Shown here in pieces: positions 33,001-42,427 of a stretch of 64,000 nt of DNA; position 1 is the first letter of the stretch, and every line of letters begins with the position of its first letter. The stretch comes from Prevotellaceae bacterium (lineage in GTDB: Bacteria > Bacteroidota > Bacteroidia > Bacteroidales > Muribaculaceae). The notes under the pieces are model-generated. The model saw only the letters and a list, made by a program, of their open reading frames with translations, was not told the DNA's origin and did no database searches. A program made the position numbers and the translations under genes. Location: contig JAETNS010000008.1 of the NCBI GenBank assembly GCA_021772015.1, positions 1 to 64,000 on the forward strand. The letters are read 5' to 3'.

Positions 33001-34518
33001 TCATTTCATTGTCTCGCGTATCGCCCGTCCGATATTGGCGGCGATGTCGCCGGCGGTCACGCCGTATTCTCCTTGCTCGGCCTGGGCCATCTCTCCGGCC
33101 ACTCCGTGGATGTAGACGGCGATGATCGAGGCGATCTCGGCCGGATAGCCCTGGGCCATCATGGCCAGCAGCAGCCCGGTAAGAACATCGCCGCTTCCGG
33201 GGGTAGCCATGCCGGGGCAGCCTGACGAGTTGAAATATATCTTGCCGTCGGGGCGGACGATGGCGGTATAACGACCTTTGAGGATTATAAGGATATTGTA
33301 ATATTTGGCCATCTCGATGGCTTTGCGCAGACGGGCTTCCGACGAGGGCTGCGGCCCGAACATGCGGTCGAACTCTCCGGCGTGGGGGGTCATCACCGAC
33401 AGGATCGGGATGTTGTTGAGCATCGCCGGGCGCAAGGCGATACAGTTGAGCGCGTCAGCATCAAGGATCACCGGCTTGTCGATGCTCGACAGAAAATCCT
33501 CGAGAGCCTTGACAGTCATCTCGTTGGTACCGATGCCCGGCCCTATGGCTATGGCCGAGAAGTCGCGTTCGGGATGGATCTCGGTCAGGCACGCGTCGCC
33601 ACGGTTGTTGCGGTACATCGCTTCGGGGACGGCGGTCTGCAGGATCTGGTATCCCCATTTGGGGGAGCTGACGGTAAGTTTGCCCACACCGCCGCGCAAT
33701 GCCCCTTTGGCGGATAGGACGGCCGCGCCCATCATTCCGTAGCTTCCGGCATATAATATCGCCGATCCGAAGTCTGCCTTTGAGGCGAATTCCTTGCGGT
33801 GGCGCAGACGGCGGTGGATATCGCGCTTCTCCACCAGGCAGAATTCCGCCGGGAGGGAGGCGATGGCCTGCTGGCTGAGACCGACATCAAGGGTCTTCCA
33901 TTCCCCGACAAGCTCGGCATTGTCAGGGATGAAGAAGCAGAGGCGCGGAAACTGGATGGCGAGGGTCAGCGTGGCGTGGATCGTGTTGCGGTTGACGATG
34001 CGCGGATTCCAGTCGCCGAACATTCCTGACGGGAGGTCGATGGAGACAACCGTCGGTTTCTCGTCGTTGATATACTGGACAAGTGACTGGAAGCCGCCCC
34101 GCAGCTCTTCGCGCAGACCGGCTCCGAAAAGCCCGTCGACGATAAGATGGCTCGAAGTGATGTCGGGAGGAGTGAACCGGCTGGTCACTTCATGGAAATC
34201 CACATCGGGAACCGCTTCCAACAGGCGGTCGCGGACGGCGGCGCATTCCCCGGAAAGCTTGTCTCCCCCGATGTTGAACAAATAGACCGCCGGACGGAAG
34301 CCGTGGTCATGGAGCAGCCTGGCGGTGGCCAGCGCGTCGGCTCCGTTGTTACCCGGGCCGGCAAAGACGATGGTGGGTTTTGACGGCCTCCACCTGGCCG
34401 CTATCTCGTCGGCCACCCCCTCGGCCACCCGCTCGATGATTTCTCCGGGAGGAATCCCCTCGGTCTCGATGGTGTGGCGCTCGGTGGCCCGTATCTGTTC
34501 GTTGGTGAATAATTTCAT
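33001..34518 (-). CDS. nnr: Bifunctional NAD(P)H-hydrate repair enzyme (epimerase and dehydratase)
   Basis: The 505-residue fusion repairs damaged NAD(P)HX. The N-terminal YjeF_N epimerase domain shows FAGPGNNGADALATARLL and a GLREELRG-type turn. The C-terminal ribokinase-like dehydratase domain shows GSYGMMGAAVLSAKGALRGG, AIGPGIGT, VILDADALNCI, VMTPHAGEFDRM and the ATP loop GCPGMATPGSGDVLTGLL. The ATG at 34518 is chosen because a promoter box (34548-34555) lies in the upstream extension. It may be co-transcribed with the DUF4831 gene. Confidence 0.94.
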   Translation of the reverse strand: MKLFTNEQIRATERHTIETEGIPPGEIIERVAEGVADEIAARWRPSKPTIVFAGPGNNGADALATARLLHDHGFRPAVYLFNIGGDKLSGECAAVRDRLLEAVPDVDFHEVTSRFTPPDITSSHLIVDGLFGAGLREELRGGFQSLVQYINDEKPTVVSIDLPSGMFGDWNPRIVNRNTIHATLTLAIQFPRLCFFIPDNAELVGEWKTLDVGLSQQAIASLPAEFCLVEKRDIHRRLRHRKEFASKADFGSAILYAGSYGMMGAAVLSAKGALRGGVGKLTVSSPKWGYQILQTAVPEAMYRNNRGDACLTEIHPERDFSAIAIGPGIGTNEMTVKALEDFLSSIDKPVILDADALNCIALRPAMLNNIPILSVMTPHAGEFDRMFGPQPSSEARLRKAIEMAKYYNILIILKGRYTAIVRPDGKIYFNSSGCPGMATPGSGDVLTGLLLAMMAQGYPAEIASIIAVYIHGVAGEMAQAEQGEYGVTAGDIAANIGRAIRETMK

Positions 34519-34547
34519 TGACTGATAGTCGGAATATGCTTCGACTG

Positions 34548-34555
34548 CAAATTTA
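34548..34555 (-). promoter_or_regulatory. Promoter -7 box of nnr
   Basis: The minus strand reads TAAATTTG, an exact TAnnTTTG match, 30 bases before the ATG. No good -33 box is seen. It is divergent from the hpt promoter. Confidence 0.55.
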
Positions 34556-34607
34556 CGGAATATTCTCCAAATCCACATTAATCAGATATTAAAAAATCCG
34601 TGGGGTA

Positions 34608-34639
34608 TTTGTTACCTGCGGAAAAATTGTTTAATTTTG
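34608..34639 (+). promoter_or_regulatory. Promoter of hpt
   Basis: TTTG (34608-34611), exactly 20 bases, then TAATTTTG (34632-34639): a full consensus match. The ATG at 34658 is 18 bases further, so the leader is short. Confidence 0.78.
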
Positions 34640-34657
34640 CACAATTATTCCAACCTG

Positions 34658-35203
34658 ATGAAAGAAGTCACTTATAACGGGCTCACTTTCGAGCCTTATA
34701 TCCTGAAAGAGAGAATTGACGCCCGCGTCAAGGAGCTGGCGAAGACCATAACGGAGGAGTGCCGTGGGAAACGGCCCCTTTTCCTTTGTGTGCTCAACGG
34801 GGCATTCCCCTTCGCCTCCGACCTTTTCCGTGAGGTTGAGACCGATGCCGAGATCACATTCATCCGCCTCAAAAGTTATGAGGGGACATCCTCGACCGGA
34901 GTGGTGAAGGAGGTGATGGGCCTTGGCGAGAACATAGAGGGGCGCACTGTGATCGTGGTGGAGGATATTGTCGACACCGGTCACACCATCAAGCGGCTGC
35001 TTGACGACCTGAGCAAGAAGAATCCTGCGGAATTGAAGGTGGCCACGCTGCTGTTCAAGCCGGAATCGCTTCAATGTGATGTCAAGCCCGACTATGTCGG
35101 TTTCTCGATCCCGCCGAAGTTCATAATCGGCTTCGGGCTGGATCTTGACGGGCTGGCCCGGAATCTGAAAGACATCTACGTCTTGAAAGAGCAGGCCGAT
35201 TGA
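34658..35203 (+). CDS. hpt: Hypoxanthine phosphoribosyltransferase
   Basis: Hpt salvages hypoxanthine and guanine by transferring them to PRPP. The 181-residue protein has LFLCVLNGAFPFASDL, IRLKSYEGTSSTG and the PRPP loop VIVVEDIVDTGHTI. The frame extends to 34637, but that lies inside the promoter box, so the ATG at 34658 is the start. adk follows about 115 bases later. Confidence 0.94.
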   Translation: MKEVTYNGLTFEPYILKERIDARVKELAKTITEECRGKRPLFLCVLNGAFPFASDLFREVETDAEITFIRLKSYEGTSSTGVVKEVMGLGENIEGRTVIVVEDIVDTGHTIKRLLDDLSKKNPAELKVATLLFKPESLQCDVKPDYVGFSIPPKFIIGFGLDLDGLARNLKDIYVLKEQAD

Positions 35204-35319
35204 CAGCGCCTGTTGGCGTGACATCCCCGGCGTACATCGCTTCCCCCGGCTTGTCAGGACACGCCGCGGGCAGGATGGTAATGGGGGTTCTAAGGTAAAA
35301 GATTTTGTAATTACTGAAA

Positions 35320-35913
35320 ATGAATGTTGTGATTTTCGGTGCTCCGGGGAGCGGCAAAGGCACCCAGAGCGAAAAACTCATTGAACGATACGGGTTGCAC
35401 CACATCTCGACCGGTGAGGTGCTCCGTGACCATATAGCCCGGAAGACTCCCATCGGGCAGATCGCCAAGACTTACATCAATCAGGGGCAGCTTATCCCTG
35501 ACTCCCTGATGATCAAGATTCTGGAAGAGATCATAGACAATGAGCCGAAGGCTAAGGAGGGGGTCATACTTGACGGATTTCCCCGTACAATACCACAGGC
35601 CGAGGCTCTTAACCGCTTTCTTGCCAAGCGCGGCCAGAAAATCCACCATGTGGTCGGGCTGGAGGTGCCTGAAGAGGAGTTGGTCGACCGCATGATCAAG
35701 CGCGGGGCGCAGACCGGTCGCGCCGACGACAATCTCGAAACGATCCAGAACCGCCTCAAAGTCTATCACGAGTCCACCACCCCTCTGCGTGACTTTTATA
35801 TCAAGGAGGGGAAATACCGGCCGATAAAAGGCAGTGGCTCCGTGGAGGAGATCTTCGGCCATATCGCCGAGGCCATAGAGACGGCGACAGAAAAAGAATC
35901 TCCAAATTTTTGA
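35320..35913 (+). CDS. adk: Adenylate kinase
   Basis: Adk interconverts ATP, ADP and AMP. The 197-residue protein has the P-loop GAPGSGKGTQ at residues 7-16, HHISTGEVLRDHI, LDGFPRTIPQAEAL and the lid segment KRGAQTGRADDN. The lid is the short, zinc-free type. It is followed by pheS after only 4 bases. Confidence 0.96.
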   Translation: MNVVIFGAPGSGKGTQSEKLIERYGLHHISTGEVLRDHIARKTPIGQIAKTYINQGQLIPDSLMIKILEEIIDNEPKAKEGVILDGFPRTIPQAEALNRFLAKRGQKIHHVVGLEVPEEELVDRMIKRGAQTGRADDNLETIQNRLKVYHESTTPLRDFYIKEGKYRPIKGSGSVEEIFGHIAEAIETATEKESPNF

Positions 35914-35917
35914 AAGA

Positions 35918-36937
35918 ATGTTAGAAAAAATCCATAGTCTCAAAGCCGAGATCGAGGCTCTTGACGCTTCCACACCGGAAGAGGTGGAGGCTCTCAGAAT
36001 CAAATACCTCTCAAAGAAAGGGGAGGTCAGCAACCTTATGGCTGATTTCCGGAATGTGCCGGCCGACCAGAAGAAGGCTGTCGGTATGGAAATCAACGCC
36101 TTGAAGCTTCTGGCCACAGAGAAGATCAATGCTCTGAAAGCCGCCTCGGAGAGGGTGGAGTCGGTCGATGACTCTCTTGACCTGAGCCGTTCGGCCAGCC
36201 CGATCGCGTTGGGCACACGTCATCCGCTGTCGCTTGTACGCGATGAGATCGTGGAGATTTTCCGCCGTCTTGGATTCACCGTCGCTGAAGGACCGGAGAT
36301 CGAGGATGACTGGCATGTCTTCTCCTCGCTGAATTTCGCCGAGGATCATCCGGCCCGCGACATGCAGGACACATTCTTTATACAGAGGAATCCGGACGTT
36401 TTGTTGCGCACCCATACCTCTTCGGTACAGTCGCGGGTAATGGAGCGCTCCCAGCCGCCGATCCGCATCGTATGTCCGGGACGAGTCTACCGTAACGAGG
36501 CCATCTCGGCGCGCGCCCACTGTTTCTTCCATCAGGTCGAGGCGCTTTATGTCGACAAGGATGTCTCTTTCGCCGATCTCAAGCAGACTCTGCTCTACTT
36601 CGCCCGCGAGATGTTCGGGCCGGATACAAAGATCCGTCTCCGTCCGAGCTACTTCCCCTTCACCGAGCCGTCGGCGGAGATGGATATCTCCTGCAACCTG
36701 TGTGGCGGGAAGGGATGCGGTTTCTGCAAACACACCGGATGGGTGGAGATTCTCGGCTGCGGTATGGTCGATCCCAATGTGCTCGAAGCCTGCGGCATAG
36801 ACTCCAAAGAGCATTCAGGCTTTGCCCTCGGAATGGGAATCGAGCGTATAGCCAACCTGAAATACAGGGTTAACGATCTGCGCCTTTTCTCCGAGAACGA
36901 TGTCCGCTTCCTGAAGGAGTTCACCCACGCCCATTAA
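35918..36937 (+). CDS. pheS: Phenylalanyl-tRNA synthetase alpha subunit
   Basis: PheS is the catalytic subunit of the alpha2-beta2 synthetase. The 339-residue protein has an N-terminal coiled-coil, HPLSLVRDEIVEIFRRLGF, motif 2 CPGRVYRNEAISARAHCFFH and motif 3 GFALGMGIERIANLKY. A cysteine-rich loop (CNLCGGKGCGFCKHTGW) is present, as is usual in Bacteroidetes and many other PheS. pheT is not in the next position; nth follows after about 80 bases. Confidence 0.97.
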   Translation: MLEKIHSLKAEIEALDASTPEEVEALRIKYLSKKGEVSNLMADFRNVPADQKKAVGMEINALKLLATEKINALKAASERVESVDDSLDLSRSASPIALGTRHPLSLVRDEIVEIFRRLGFTVAEGPEIEDDWHVFSSLNFAEDHPARDMQDTFFIQRNPDVLLRTHTSSVQSRVMERSQPPIRIVCPGRVYRNEAISARAHCFFHQVEALYVDKDVSFADLKQTLLYFAREMFGPDTKIRLRPSYFPFTEPSAEMDISCNLCGGKGCGFCKHTGWVEILGCGMVDPNVLEACGIDSKEHSGFALGMGIERIANLKYRVNDLRLFSENDVRFLKEFTHAH

Positions 36938-37019
36938 GAGGCTGCCCGACAATAGTTATTAAGAGGATGTTTATAATATCAGTTATTAAACACCCTCTAA
37001 ACGCAATATTTTACGCGCC

Positions 37020-37667
37020 ATGCCGCGAATATCCCTTAAGGAGCGTTACCGTTGTGTGCTCGAACGCTTCGCCTTGGAGATGCCTGAACCGCAGACCGAG
37101 CTTCATTACGACACCCCATTCCATCTGCTGCTGGCGGTCATCCTGTCGGCGCAATGCACCGACAAGAGGGTCAATATAGTAACGCCCCCGTTGTTTGAGG
37201 CTTTCCCCGACGCGGCCACGTTGGCGGCTTCGGATGAGGCTACAGTCTTTGAGTACATACGTTCGGTGTCATATCCCAACAACAAGACGCGCTCTCTGTT
37301 GGGGGCGGCCCGCAAGCTCGTCGAGGATTTCGGAGGAGAGGTGCCTGACAATATCGACGATCTGCTGACGATCCCCGGAGTAGGGCGGAAGACCGCCAAT
37401 GTGATGCTCGCCGTAGTCTGGAACCGGGCGGCTATGGCCGTAGACACCCACGTCTTCCGTGTGTCGGAGCGGATCGGCCTGACGACCGGTTCCAAGAATC
37501 CCCGCCAGACCGAGGAGGCCTTGGTCAGGAACATCCCGGAGGAGCAGATACCTTTGGCCCACCACTGGCTTATCCTACACGGCAGGTATGTATGCAAGGC
37601 GCGTCGTCCCGACTGTCTCAACTGCAGCATAAAGGAATGGTGCAGGTATTACAGCGAGGCGAAATGA
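37020..37667 (+). CDS. nth: Endonuclease III
   Basis: Nth is a DNA glycosylase/AP lyase for oxidised pyrimidines. The 215-residue protein has LLLAVILSAQCTDKRVN, the helix-hairpin-helix LLTIPGVGRKTANVML with the catalytic lysine, the catalytic aspartate in VDTHVFRVSERIGL, and a 4Fe-4S cluster motif Cys-x6-Cys-x2-Cys-x5-Cys at the C-terminus. The 19 bases at 36982-37000 upstream closely match a block before rpiB. Confidence 0.96.
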   Translation: MPRISLKERYRCVLERFALEMPEPQTELHYDTPFHLLLAVILSAQCTDKRVNIVTPPLFEAFPDAATLAASDEATVFEYIRSVSYPNNKTRSLLGAARKLVEDFGGEVPDNIDDLLTIPGVGRKTANVMLAVVWNRAAMAVDTHVFRVSERIGLTTGSKNPRQTEEALVRNIPEEQIPLAHHWLILHGRYVCKARRPDCLNCSIKEWCRYYSEAK

Positions 37668-37702
37668 AAGGCCATAAGTAACAAAAGGAAGCATAGACTG
37701 AA

Positions 37703-38347
37703 TTGGAGACAACATTCTTGACCGCGATTGAGGTGATAGGCACAATCGCGTTCGCTATTTCCGGCATACGCCTCGCTGCCTTCCGCCGCTTCGACTGGTT
37801 CGGAGCATACACTGTCGGCCTGGTCACGGCCATCGGAGGAGGGACACTCCGTGATATTCTTCTTGACATTCCGGTTTTCTGGATGCAGACATTCCTCTAC
37901 CTTGGCGTGACGGGGATCTCGCTCGCTGTCGTGATACTTTTCAGGAAAATGCTTGTCAGCAACAACCGCATGTTGTTTATTTTCGATACCCTCGGACTGG
38001 CATTGTTCGTTGTAATCGGAATACAGAAGACCCTCGCCACGGGATATCCTATGTGGGTCGCCATAGTGATGGGGGTGATAACAGGATCATTCGGGGGGGT
38101 GCTCAGAGATATTCTTATCAACGAACAGCCCCTTTTCTTCCGCAAGGACATCTATGCCACAGCTTGTATCGCCGGAGGAGTGGTCTATTGGCTGGCGGGT
38201 TTCCTCGGACTCGGGGCAGTCGGTTGCCAGATATCCTGTGCGGTAGTAATCATTGCCTTAAGGATGTGTGCATTGAAGTGGGACTGGCATCTCCCTGTGC
38301 TTTCCATGACCAACCAACCCTCAAAACATAAGAAAGCAGGCAAATAA
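37703..38347 (+). CDS. Trimeric intracellular cation channel (TRIC/UPF0126) family protein
   Basis: The 214-residue membrane protein has about seven helices and two internal repeats, each with a GGGxxRD-type motif (IGGGTLRDILLDIPVFW and GSFGGVLRDILINEQPLFF), the mark of UPF0126/TRIC proteins such as YicG. Bacterial TRIC proteins pass potassium or other cations, and a glycine transporter is known in the family. The start is TTG at 37703, the first usable codon; no ATG is near. It follows nth by 35 bases. Confidence 0.87.
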   Translation: METTFLTAIEVIGTIAFAISGIRLAAFRRFDWFGAYTVGLVTAIGGGTLRDILLDIPVFWMQTFLYLGVTGISLAVVILFRKMLVSNNRMLFIFDTLGLALFVVIGIQKTLATGYPMWVAIVMGVITGSFGGVLRDILINEQPLFFRKDIYATACIAGGVVYWLAGFLGLGAVGCQISCAVVIIALRMCALKWDWHLPVLSMTNQPSKHKKAGK

Positions 38348-38417
38348 CCTGTCTGGCAGGTAAACAAAGTCAGACTCGGGGGCGTTTATCTCCCAAACCT
38401 GTTTTTATGCTTGCAAA

Positions 38418-39737
38418 ATGGCGCGATTTGTCACAATCTTTCTCCTGCTCCTGTCAGGAATTGCCCCGTTGGCCGTAGCCAAGTCCATGAATGAGGCTTT
38501 TGTCGACTCTTTGGTCACCTCCAACAAACTGGTATTCATCGATGGCAGACCTGTTGACAGCCGGGAGCTGCGTCAATACACTGACTCTATCAGGCGCAGG
38601 ATTGAAGTGTTCTATTATGACCAGTTCCACCACTTCCTGGATCCTGGCGCACCTTATTTCCTGTTTCTCAGCAAAGACTCAAAGCTCGCAATGGGAATCG
38701 GGGGTGCCGTGAGGATGAGGGCTTATTATGACTGGGGAGGAGCTATCCCCGCCGCAGGTTTTGCTCCTGCATTGATCCCCATGCCTGCCAATCCGGCCGG
38801 GATGCGCCATTTCGGGACAACCCCGTCCGGGACATGCCTGTTTTTCAGGGTGTTGGGACAGAACAAGACCTTGGGGGAATACCAACTCTACATTGAGGCT
38901 GATTTCACGGGATATGAAGGTCGTGGATTCAAACTTAAAAAAGCGTATGCCTCTATCAATGACTTCACGGTCGGACTTGCGCCTTCAACTTTCTCCGATC
39001 CCGCCGCCATACCACCCACAGTCGATGCCCAGGGGCCGGCCAACAAGATTACACCGACTTCGGTGCTGGTCAGGTACATGCCTGTGGTCAAGGATAAATG
39101 GGTTTTCGCGATATCCGCCGAGACCCCCGACACCCAGGTCGGGGCTGATGGCGTGAACACGGAGAATGTCAGTGACTGGATGCCTGATTTTGCAGCTTTC
39201 GCCCAGTTTCAGTGGGGAAAGGACCAGCATGTGAGGTTGTCAGGCATATACAGGATGCTGTCTTACAGGAATCTCATCGAGGAGAAAAACCACAATGTGT
39301 CGGGATGGGCTTTGCAACTCAGCGCGGTAACCCATCCCCATCCGAGTCTCACTACATTCACAACAGTCAATTACGGACATGGGTACGCCAGTCTCGGAGG
39401 TGATCTTATGATGGGAGCCAACGATCTTGTCGCGGACCCGGGCCGGCCCGGTGTGCTCTATGCTCCGCCATCGTTCGGCTGGTGTCTCGGCCTGAAATAT
39501 AACATCACCCCCTCTTTGTATGCATGTCTGTCAGGAAGCCAGACGCGTTTCCTTCCCCGTCATAAGGTTTCCGGCAACACATATAAGTATGGAGTGATGT
39601 CGGCTGTGAACATTTTCTGGAATATGACACCACGTATGATGGTCGGTATTGAATATGACTATGGCTACCGACGTAATTTCAACGGAGAACACAGGGCGGC
39701 GCAGCGTGTGGGGGCAATGTGCATGTTCTCGTTTTAA
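38418..39737 (+). CDS. DcaP-like outer-membrane beta-barrel protein
   Basis: The 439-residue protein starts with a signal peptide (MARFVTIFLLLLSGIAPLAVA). A short helical segment with YTDSIRRRIEVFYYDQF follows, then many alternating strands with aromatic girdles, ending MCMFSF with a terminal phenylalanine, as expected for a barrel. The block GIGGAVRMRAYYDWGG and the strand order recall DcaP-type porins. The solute is unknown. Confidence 0.75.
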   Translation: MARFVTIFLLLLSGIAPLAVAKSMNEAFVDSLVTSNKLVFIDGRPVDSRELRQYTDSIRRRIEVFYYDQFHHFLDPGAPYFLFLSKDSKLAMGIGGAVRMRAYYDWGGAIPAAGFAPALIPMPANPAGMRHFGTTPSGTCLFFRVLGQNKTLGEYQLYIEADFTGYEGRGFKLKKAYASINDFTVGLAPSTFSDPAAIPPTVDAQGPANKITPTSVLVRYMPVVKDKWVFAISAETPDTQVGADGVNTENVSDWMPDFAAFAQFQWGKDQHVRLSGIYRMLSYRNLIEEKNHNVSGWALQLSAVTHPHPSLTTFTTVNYGHGYASLGGDLMMGANDLVADPGRPGVLYAPPSFGWCLGLKYNITPSLYACLSGSQTRFLPRHKVSGNTYKYGVMSAVNIFWNMTPRMMVGIEYDYGYRRNFNGEHRAAQRVGAMCMFSF

Positions 39738-39793
39738 GTCGTTGATTGTCAGGTGTGACTTAGATGTAGTATAAAAAATAGACCCTCTAATTC

Positions 39794-41248
39794 TTATGGC
39801 TCCGGGTCGAATGGCTCCTGCGCAGGATCGGAGGATACGGTCTTCAGGCCGTTTTTCAGCCAGCTGCCTCTTATGAGGCGCACGAGGAAGATGATCCCTC
39901 TGAATGTCAGCTCGATACACATGGCGAGCCATACCCCCCGAAGACCGATGGAGTTGGCGAGGATCGCCGCGATCGGAAGTCTGACGAGCCATATGCTGAC
40001 AAAATTCATCCCCGCCGGAATGACAGTGTCGCCGACTCCCACCATCACTCCGTAGGCCACTATCGAGGCTGCGTACATAGGTTCGGCCCATGCCTCGATG
40101 CGCAATACCTCTGTTCCGAGGTCACAGATCTCCTTGACAGGAGACAGCATTCCCATCACATAAGGGGCGGTCACATAGAGTATCGCCCCCATGATTGTCA
40201 TCACAGCCATTCCCATCCCGACAGTCACATAACCGAGTCTCTTGGCGAGGTCGAGCCGTCTGGCCCCGTAGCTCTGGCCGACAAGGGTGGTGGCTGCGTC
40301 GCCTATGCCGAAGCCGGGCATGTAACAGAGACTTTCGGCGGTGACGGCGAAGGCGTTGGCCGCGATCGCTATCACTCCCAACGGGGCGACTATCAGTGTT
40401 ATGACGATCTGCGCCCCGCTGATTACGGCGTGTTCCAGAGCGACAGGAGCGGAGACCTTGAAGGCGTTGCGTATAATGTTGCCGGAGGGGCGGAAAGACC
40501 CGTGTTCTCCCGTATGGAAGATTTTCATCCCCTCCTGCCGCCAGCATAGATACCACATCACCAATGATGAAGTGACGATCTCCGCAAGGACTGTGCCGAG
40601 GGCCGCCCCCAACACCCCAAGTCCGGCTCCGGGCATAGTGAATTCCATGCTTGACAGCGACACCTGACGTGAGGGGAAAATAAGGATGAAGTTGAATATC
40701 ACGTCAAGCAGACACATCATCACATTCAGGCCACCCGGCACTTTCATGTTCCCCGAGGCTCTCAATATACCGCAGCCCAGATAATTGAAGATCAACACCG
40801 GCAGCGCGAGGACAAACACAAGAAAGTATATGGACGCGTTATGGCGCACCTGCTCCGCCCCTCCGAGCCATCCCGGGAGGGGGAAAGCTATGGCTGACCC
40901 GATAGCAGCGACGGCCAACCCCACGGCAAGAGATGACCCTATCGCCTGTCGCAGGACTTTCCGGGCCCCGGCATAGTCTGTCGCGCCTATACGGTGGGCG
41001 ACCTGGACTGAGAAACCTACGGTCGACGCGGAGCAGATTCCCCAGAAAAGCCACAGGCTGCTGGCCATCAGTCCGATCGACGCGGAGTCATCGGCTCCGA
41101 GCTGTCCGACCATAGCCGTGTCGATATATTGCATGACGATGCTCGAAAGCTGGGCCATCATGGCCGGCCATGACAGTTTTGCCGCCAGCATCAGACACTG
41201 GCGGCGGTTGAGGGGCTGTCCCGACTGAATCTGTGATATGCCTGTCAA
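39794..41248 (-). CDS. MATE family multidrug/metabolite exporter
   Basis: The 484-residue protein has twelve hydrophobic helices and MATE motifs: LSWPAMMAQLSSIVMQYIDT, the first-half block AMVGQLGADDSASIG, and GIGDAATTLVGQSYGARR in the second half. MATE proteins export organic cations or other metabolites using a sodium or proton gradient. It is downstream of the PatB-like gene on the same strand, 18 bases away, so the two may form an operon with the DUF3737 gene. Confidence 0.93.
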   Translation of the reverse strand: MTGISQIQSGQPLNRRQCLMLAAKLSWPAMMAQLSSIVMQYIDTAMVGQLGADDSASIGLMASSLWLFWGICSASTVGFSVQVAHRIGATDYAGARKVLRQAIGSSLAVGLAVAAIGSAIAFPLPGWLGGAEQVRHNASIYFLVFVLALPVLIFNYLGCGILRASGNMKVPGGLNVMMCLLDVIFNFILIFPSRQVSLSSMEFTMPGAGLGVLGAALGTVLAEIVTSSLVMWYLCWRQEGMKIFHTGEHGSFRPSGNIIRNAFKVSAPVALEHAVISGAQIVITLIVAPLGVIAIAANAFAVTAESLCYMPGFGIGDAATTLVGQSYGARRLDLAKRLGYVTVGMGMAVMTIMGAILYVTAPYVMGMLSPVKEICDLGTEVLRIEAWAEPMYAASIVAYGVMVGVGDTVIPAGMNFVSIWLVRLPIAAILANSIGLRGVWLAMCIELTFRGIIFLVRLIRGSWLKNGLKTVSSDPAQEPFDPEP

Positions 41249-41266
41249 ACCGTGATTAAATAGAGA

Positions 41267-42427
41267 CTATAATGTGGAGATAAACGTTGTCAGCCGTATG
41301 AGTCCTTCGCGCAGCCGTTCGCGCGGACAGGCGATGTTGATGCGGATATAGCCTCCAAGCCCGTACATCTCCCCGCTGTTGACCCATACCTTCGCGTTCT
41401 CTTTCAGCATCTCCTCAAGTTTGTCGGAGGATATTTCCAGAGAGGTCACATCGACCCAGGGGAGATATGAGGCTTCGAGCCGGGTGACGGGACAGCCGGG
41501 CATCCTCTCTGCGAGGATGTCGCGTGTCATCAGGTAGTTGGCGTGGAGATATTCACGCAACTCGTCGAGCCATCGTGATCCCTCCCCGGTGTAAGCGGCT
41601 TTGAGGGCTTCCACTCCGAATGGATTCACGTCGCAGACTTCGTTGATGTTTATGGCGCGGTCGATCGCCCGGCGCGCTGTCTCGTCGGGACATACGATGT
41701 TGGCGATCTGGAGTCCGGCGGTGTTGAACGCCTTGGAAGGGGAGAGGCAAATGATCCCTCCGGGATCGACTGTCCCATACGGGACATACTCAAGTCCGGG
41801 CATTGTCAGCTCGCAATGTATCTCGTCGCTTATCACGGTCACGCCATTGTCGCGGCAGATAGCCGCCAACCGCGACAGCTCTTCGCGGTTCCATATTTTC
41901 CCGGCCGGATTATGGGGATTGCAAAGCAGGAGCAGACGGGTGGCCGGATCGGCCGCTTTGCGCTCCAGATCCTCGAAATCCATCTCGTAGGTGAATTCTC
42001 CGGGATGCAGGTCGACTCGCCGTAACGGGTTCTCGACGATGCGGCATCCGTTGTTGCGTATCGAGGAGAAAAAGCAGTTGTAGACAGGTGTCTGGACTAT
42101 CACCCCGTCGCCCGGTGTGGTCATTGCCTTGATTATGGCGGAGATTGCCGGGACCACACCTGAAGTATAGATGACCATCCGTCGGTCGATCTCATATCCG
42201 TGGCGCGAGGCGAACCACTCGGTGAGGGCCGTGTAATAATCCTCTCCGACCAGTGTGTAGCCGAATACCCCGTGGTCTACGCGCCGCTTCAATGCCTCGA
42301 TCACGCATGGCGCGGTCTTGAAATCCATGTCGGCGACCCACAGCGGTATGATGTCAGGATCGGGATCGCTGTCCCATTTGTAGGATCCGGAGCCGCGACG
42401 GTCGGGAGCGTGGTTGAAATCTGTCAT
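41267..42427 (-). CDS. PatB/MalY-type PLP-dependent aminotransferase (likely C-S lyase)
   Basis: The 386-residue fold-type I enzyme has the MalY/PatB start (RRGSGSYKWDSDPDPDIIPLWVADMDF, here cited only by its WVADMDF core). It also has QTPVYNCFFSSIRNNG, LLCNPHNPAGKIW, SDEIHCEL and the PLP lysine in LSPSKAFNTAGLQ. PatB proteins cleave cystathionine or cysteine conjugates, releasing a thiol or H2S. Its ATG overlaps the stop of the DUF3737 gene by four bases, which suggests translational coupling. Confidence 0.92.
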   Translation of the reverse strand: MTDFNHAPDRRGSGSYKWDSDPDPDIIPLWVADMDFKTAPCVIEALKRRVDHGVFGYTLVGEDYYTALTEWFASRHGYEIDRRMVIYTSGVVPAISAIIKAMTTPGDGVIVQTPVYNCFFSSIRNNGCRIVENPLRRVDLHPGEFTYEMDFEDLERKAADPATRLLLLCNPHNPAGKIWNREELSRLAAICRDNGVTVISDEIHCELTMPGLEYVPYGTVDPGGIICLSPSKAFNTAGLQIANIVCPDETARRAIDRAININEVCDVNPFGVEALKAAYTGEGSRWLDELREYLHANYLMTRDILAERMPGCPVTRLEASYLPWVDVTSLEISSDKLEEMLKENAKVWVNSGEMYGLGGYIRINIACPRERLREGLIRLTTFISTL

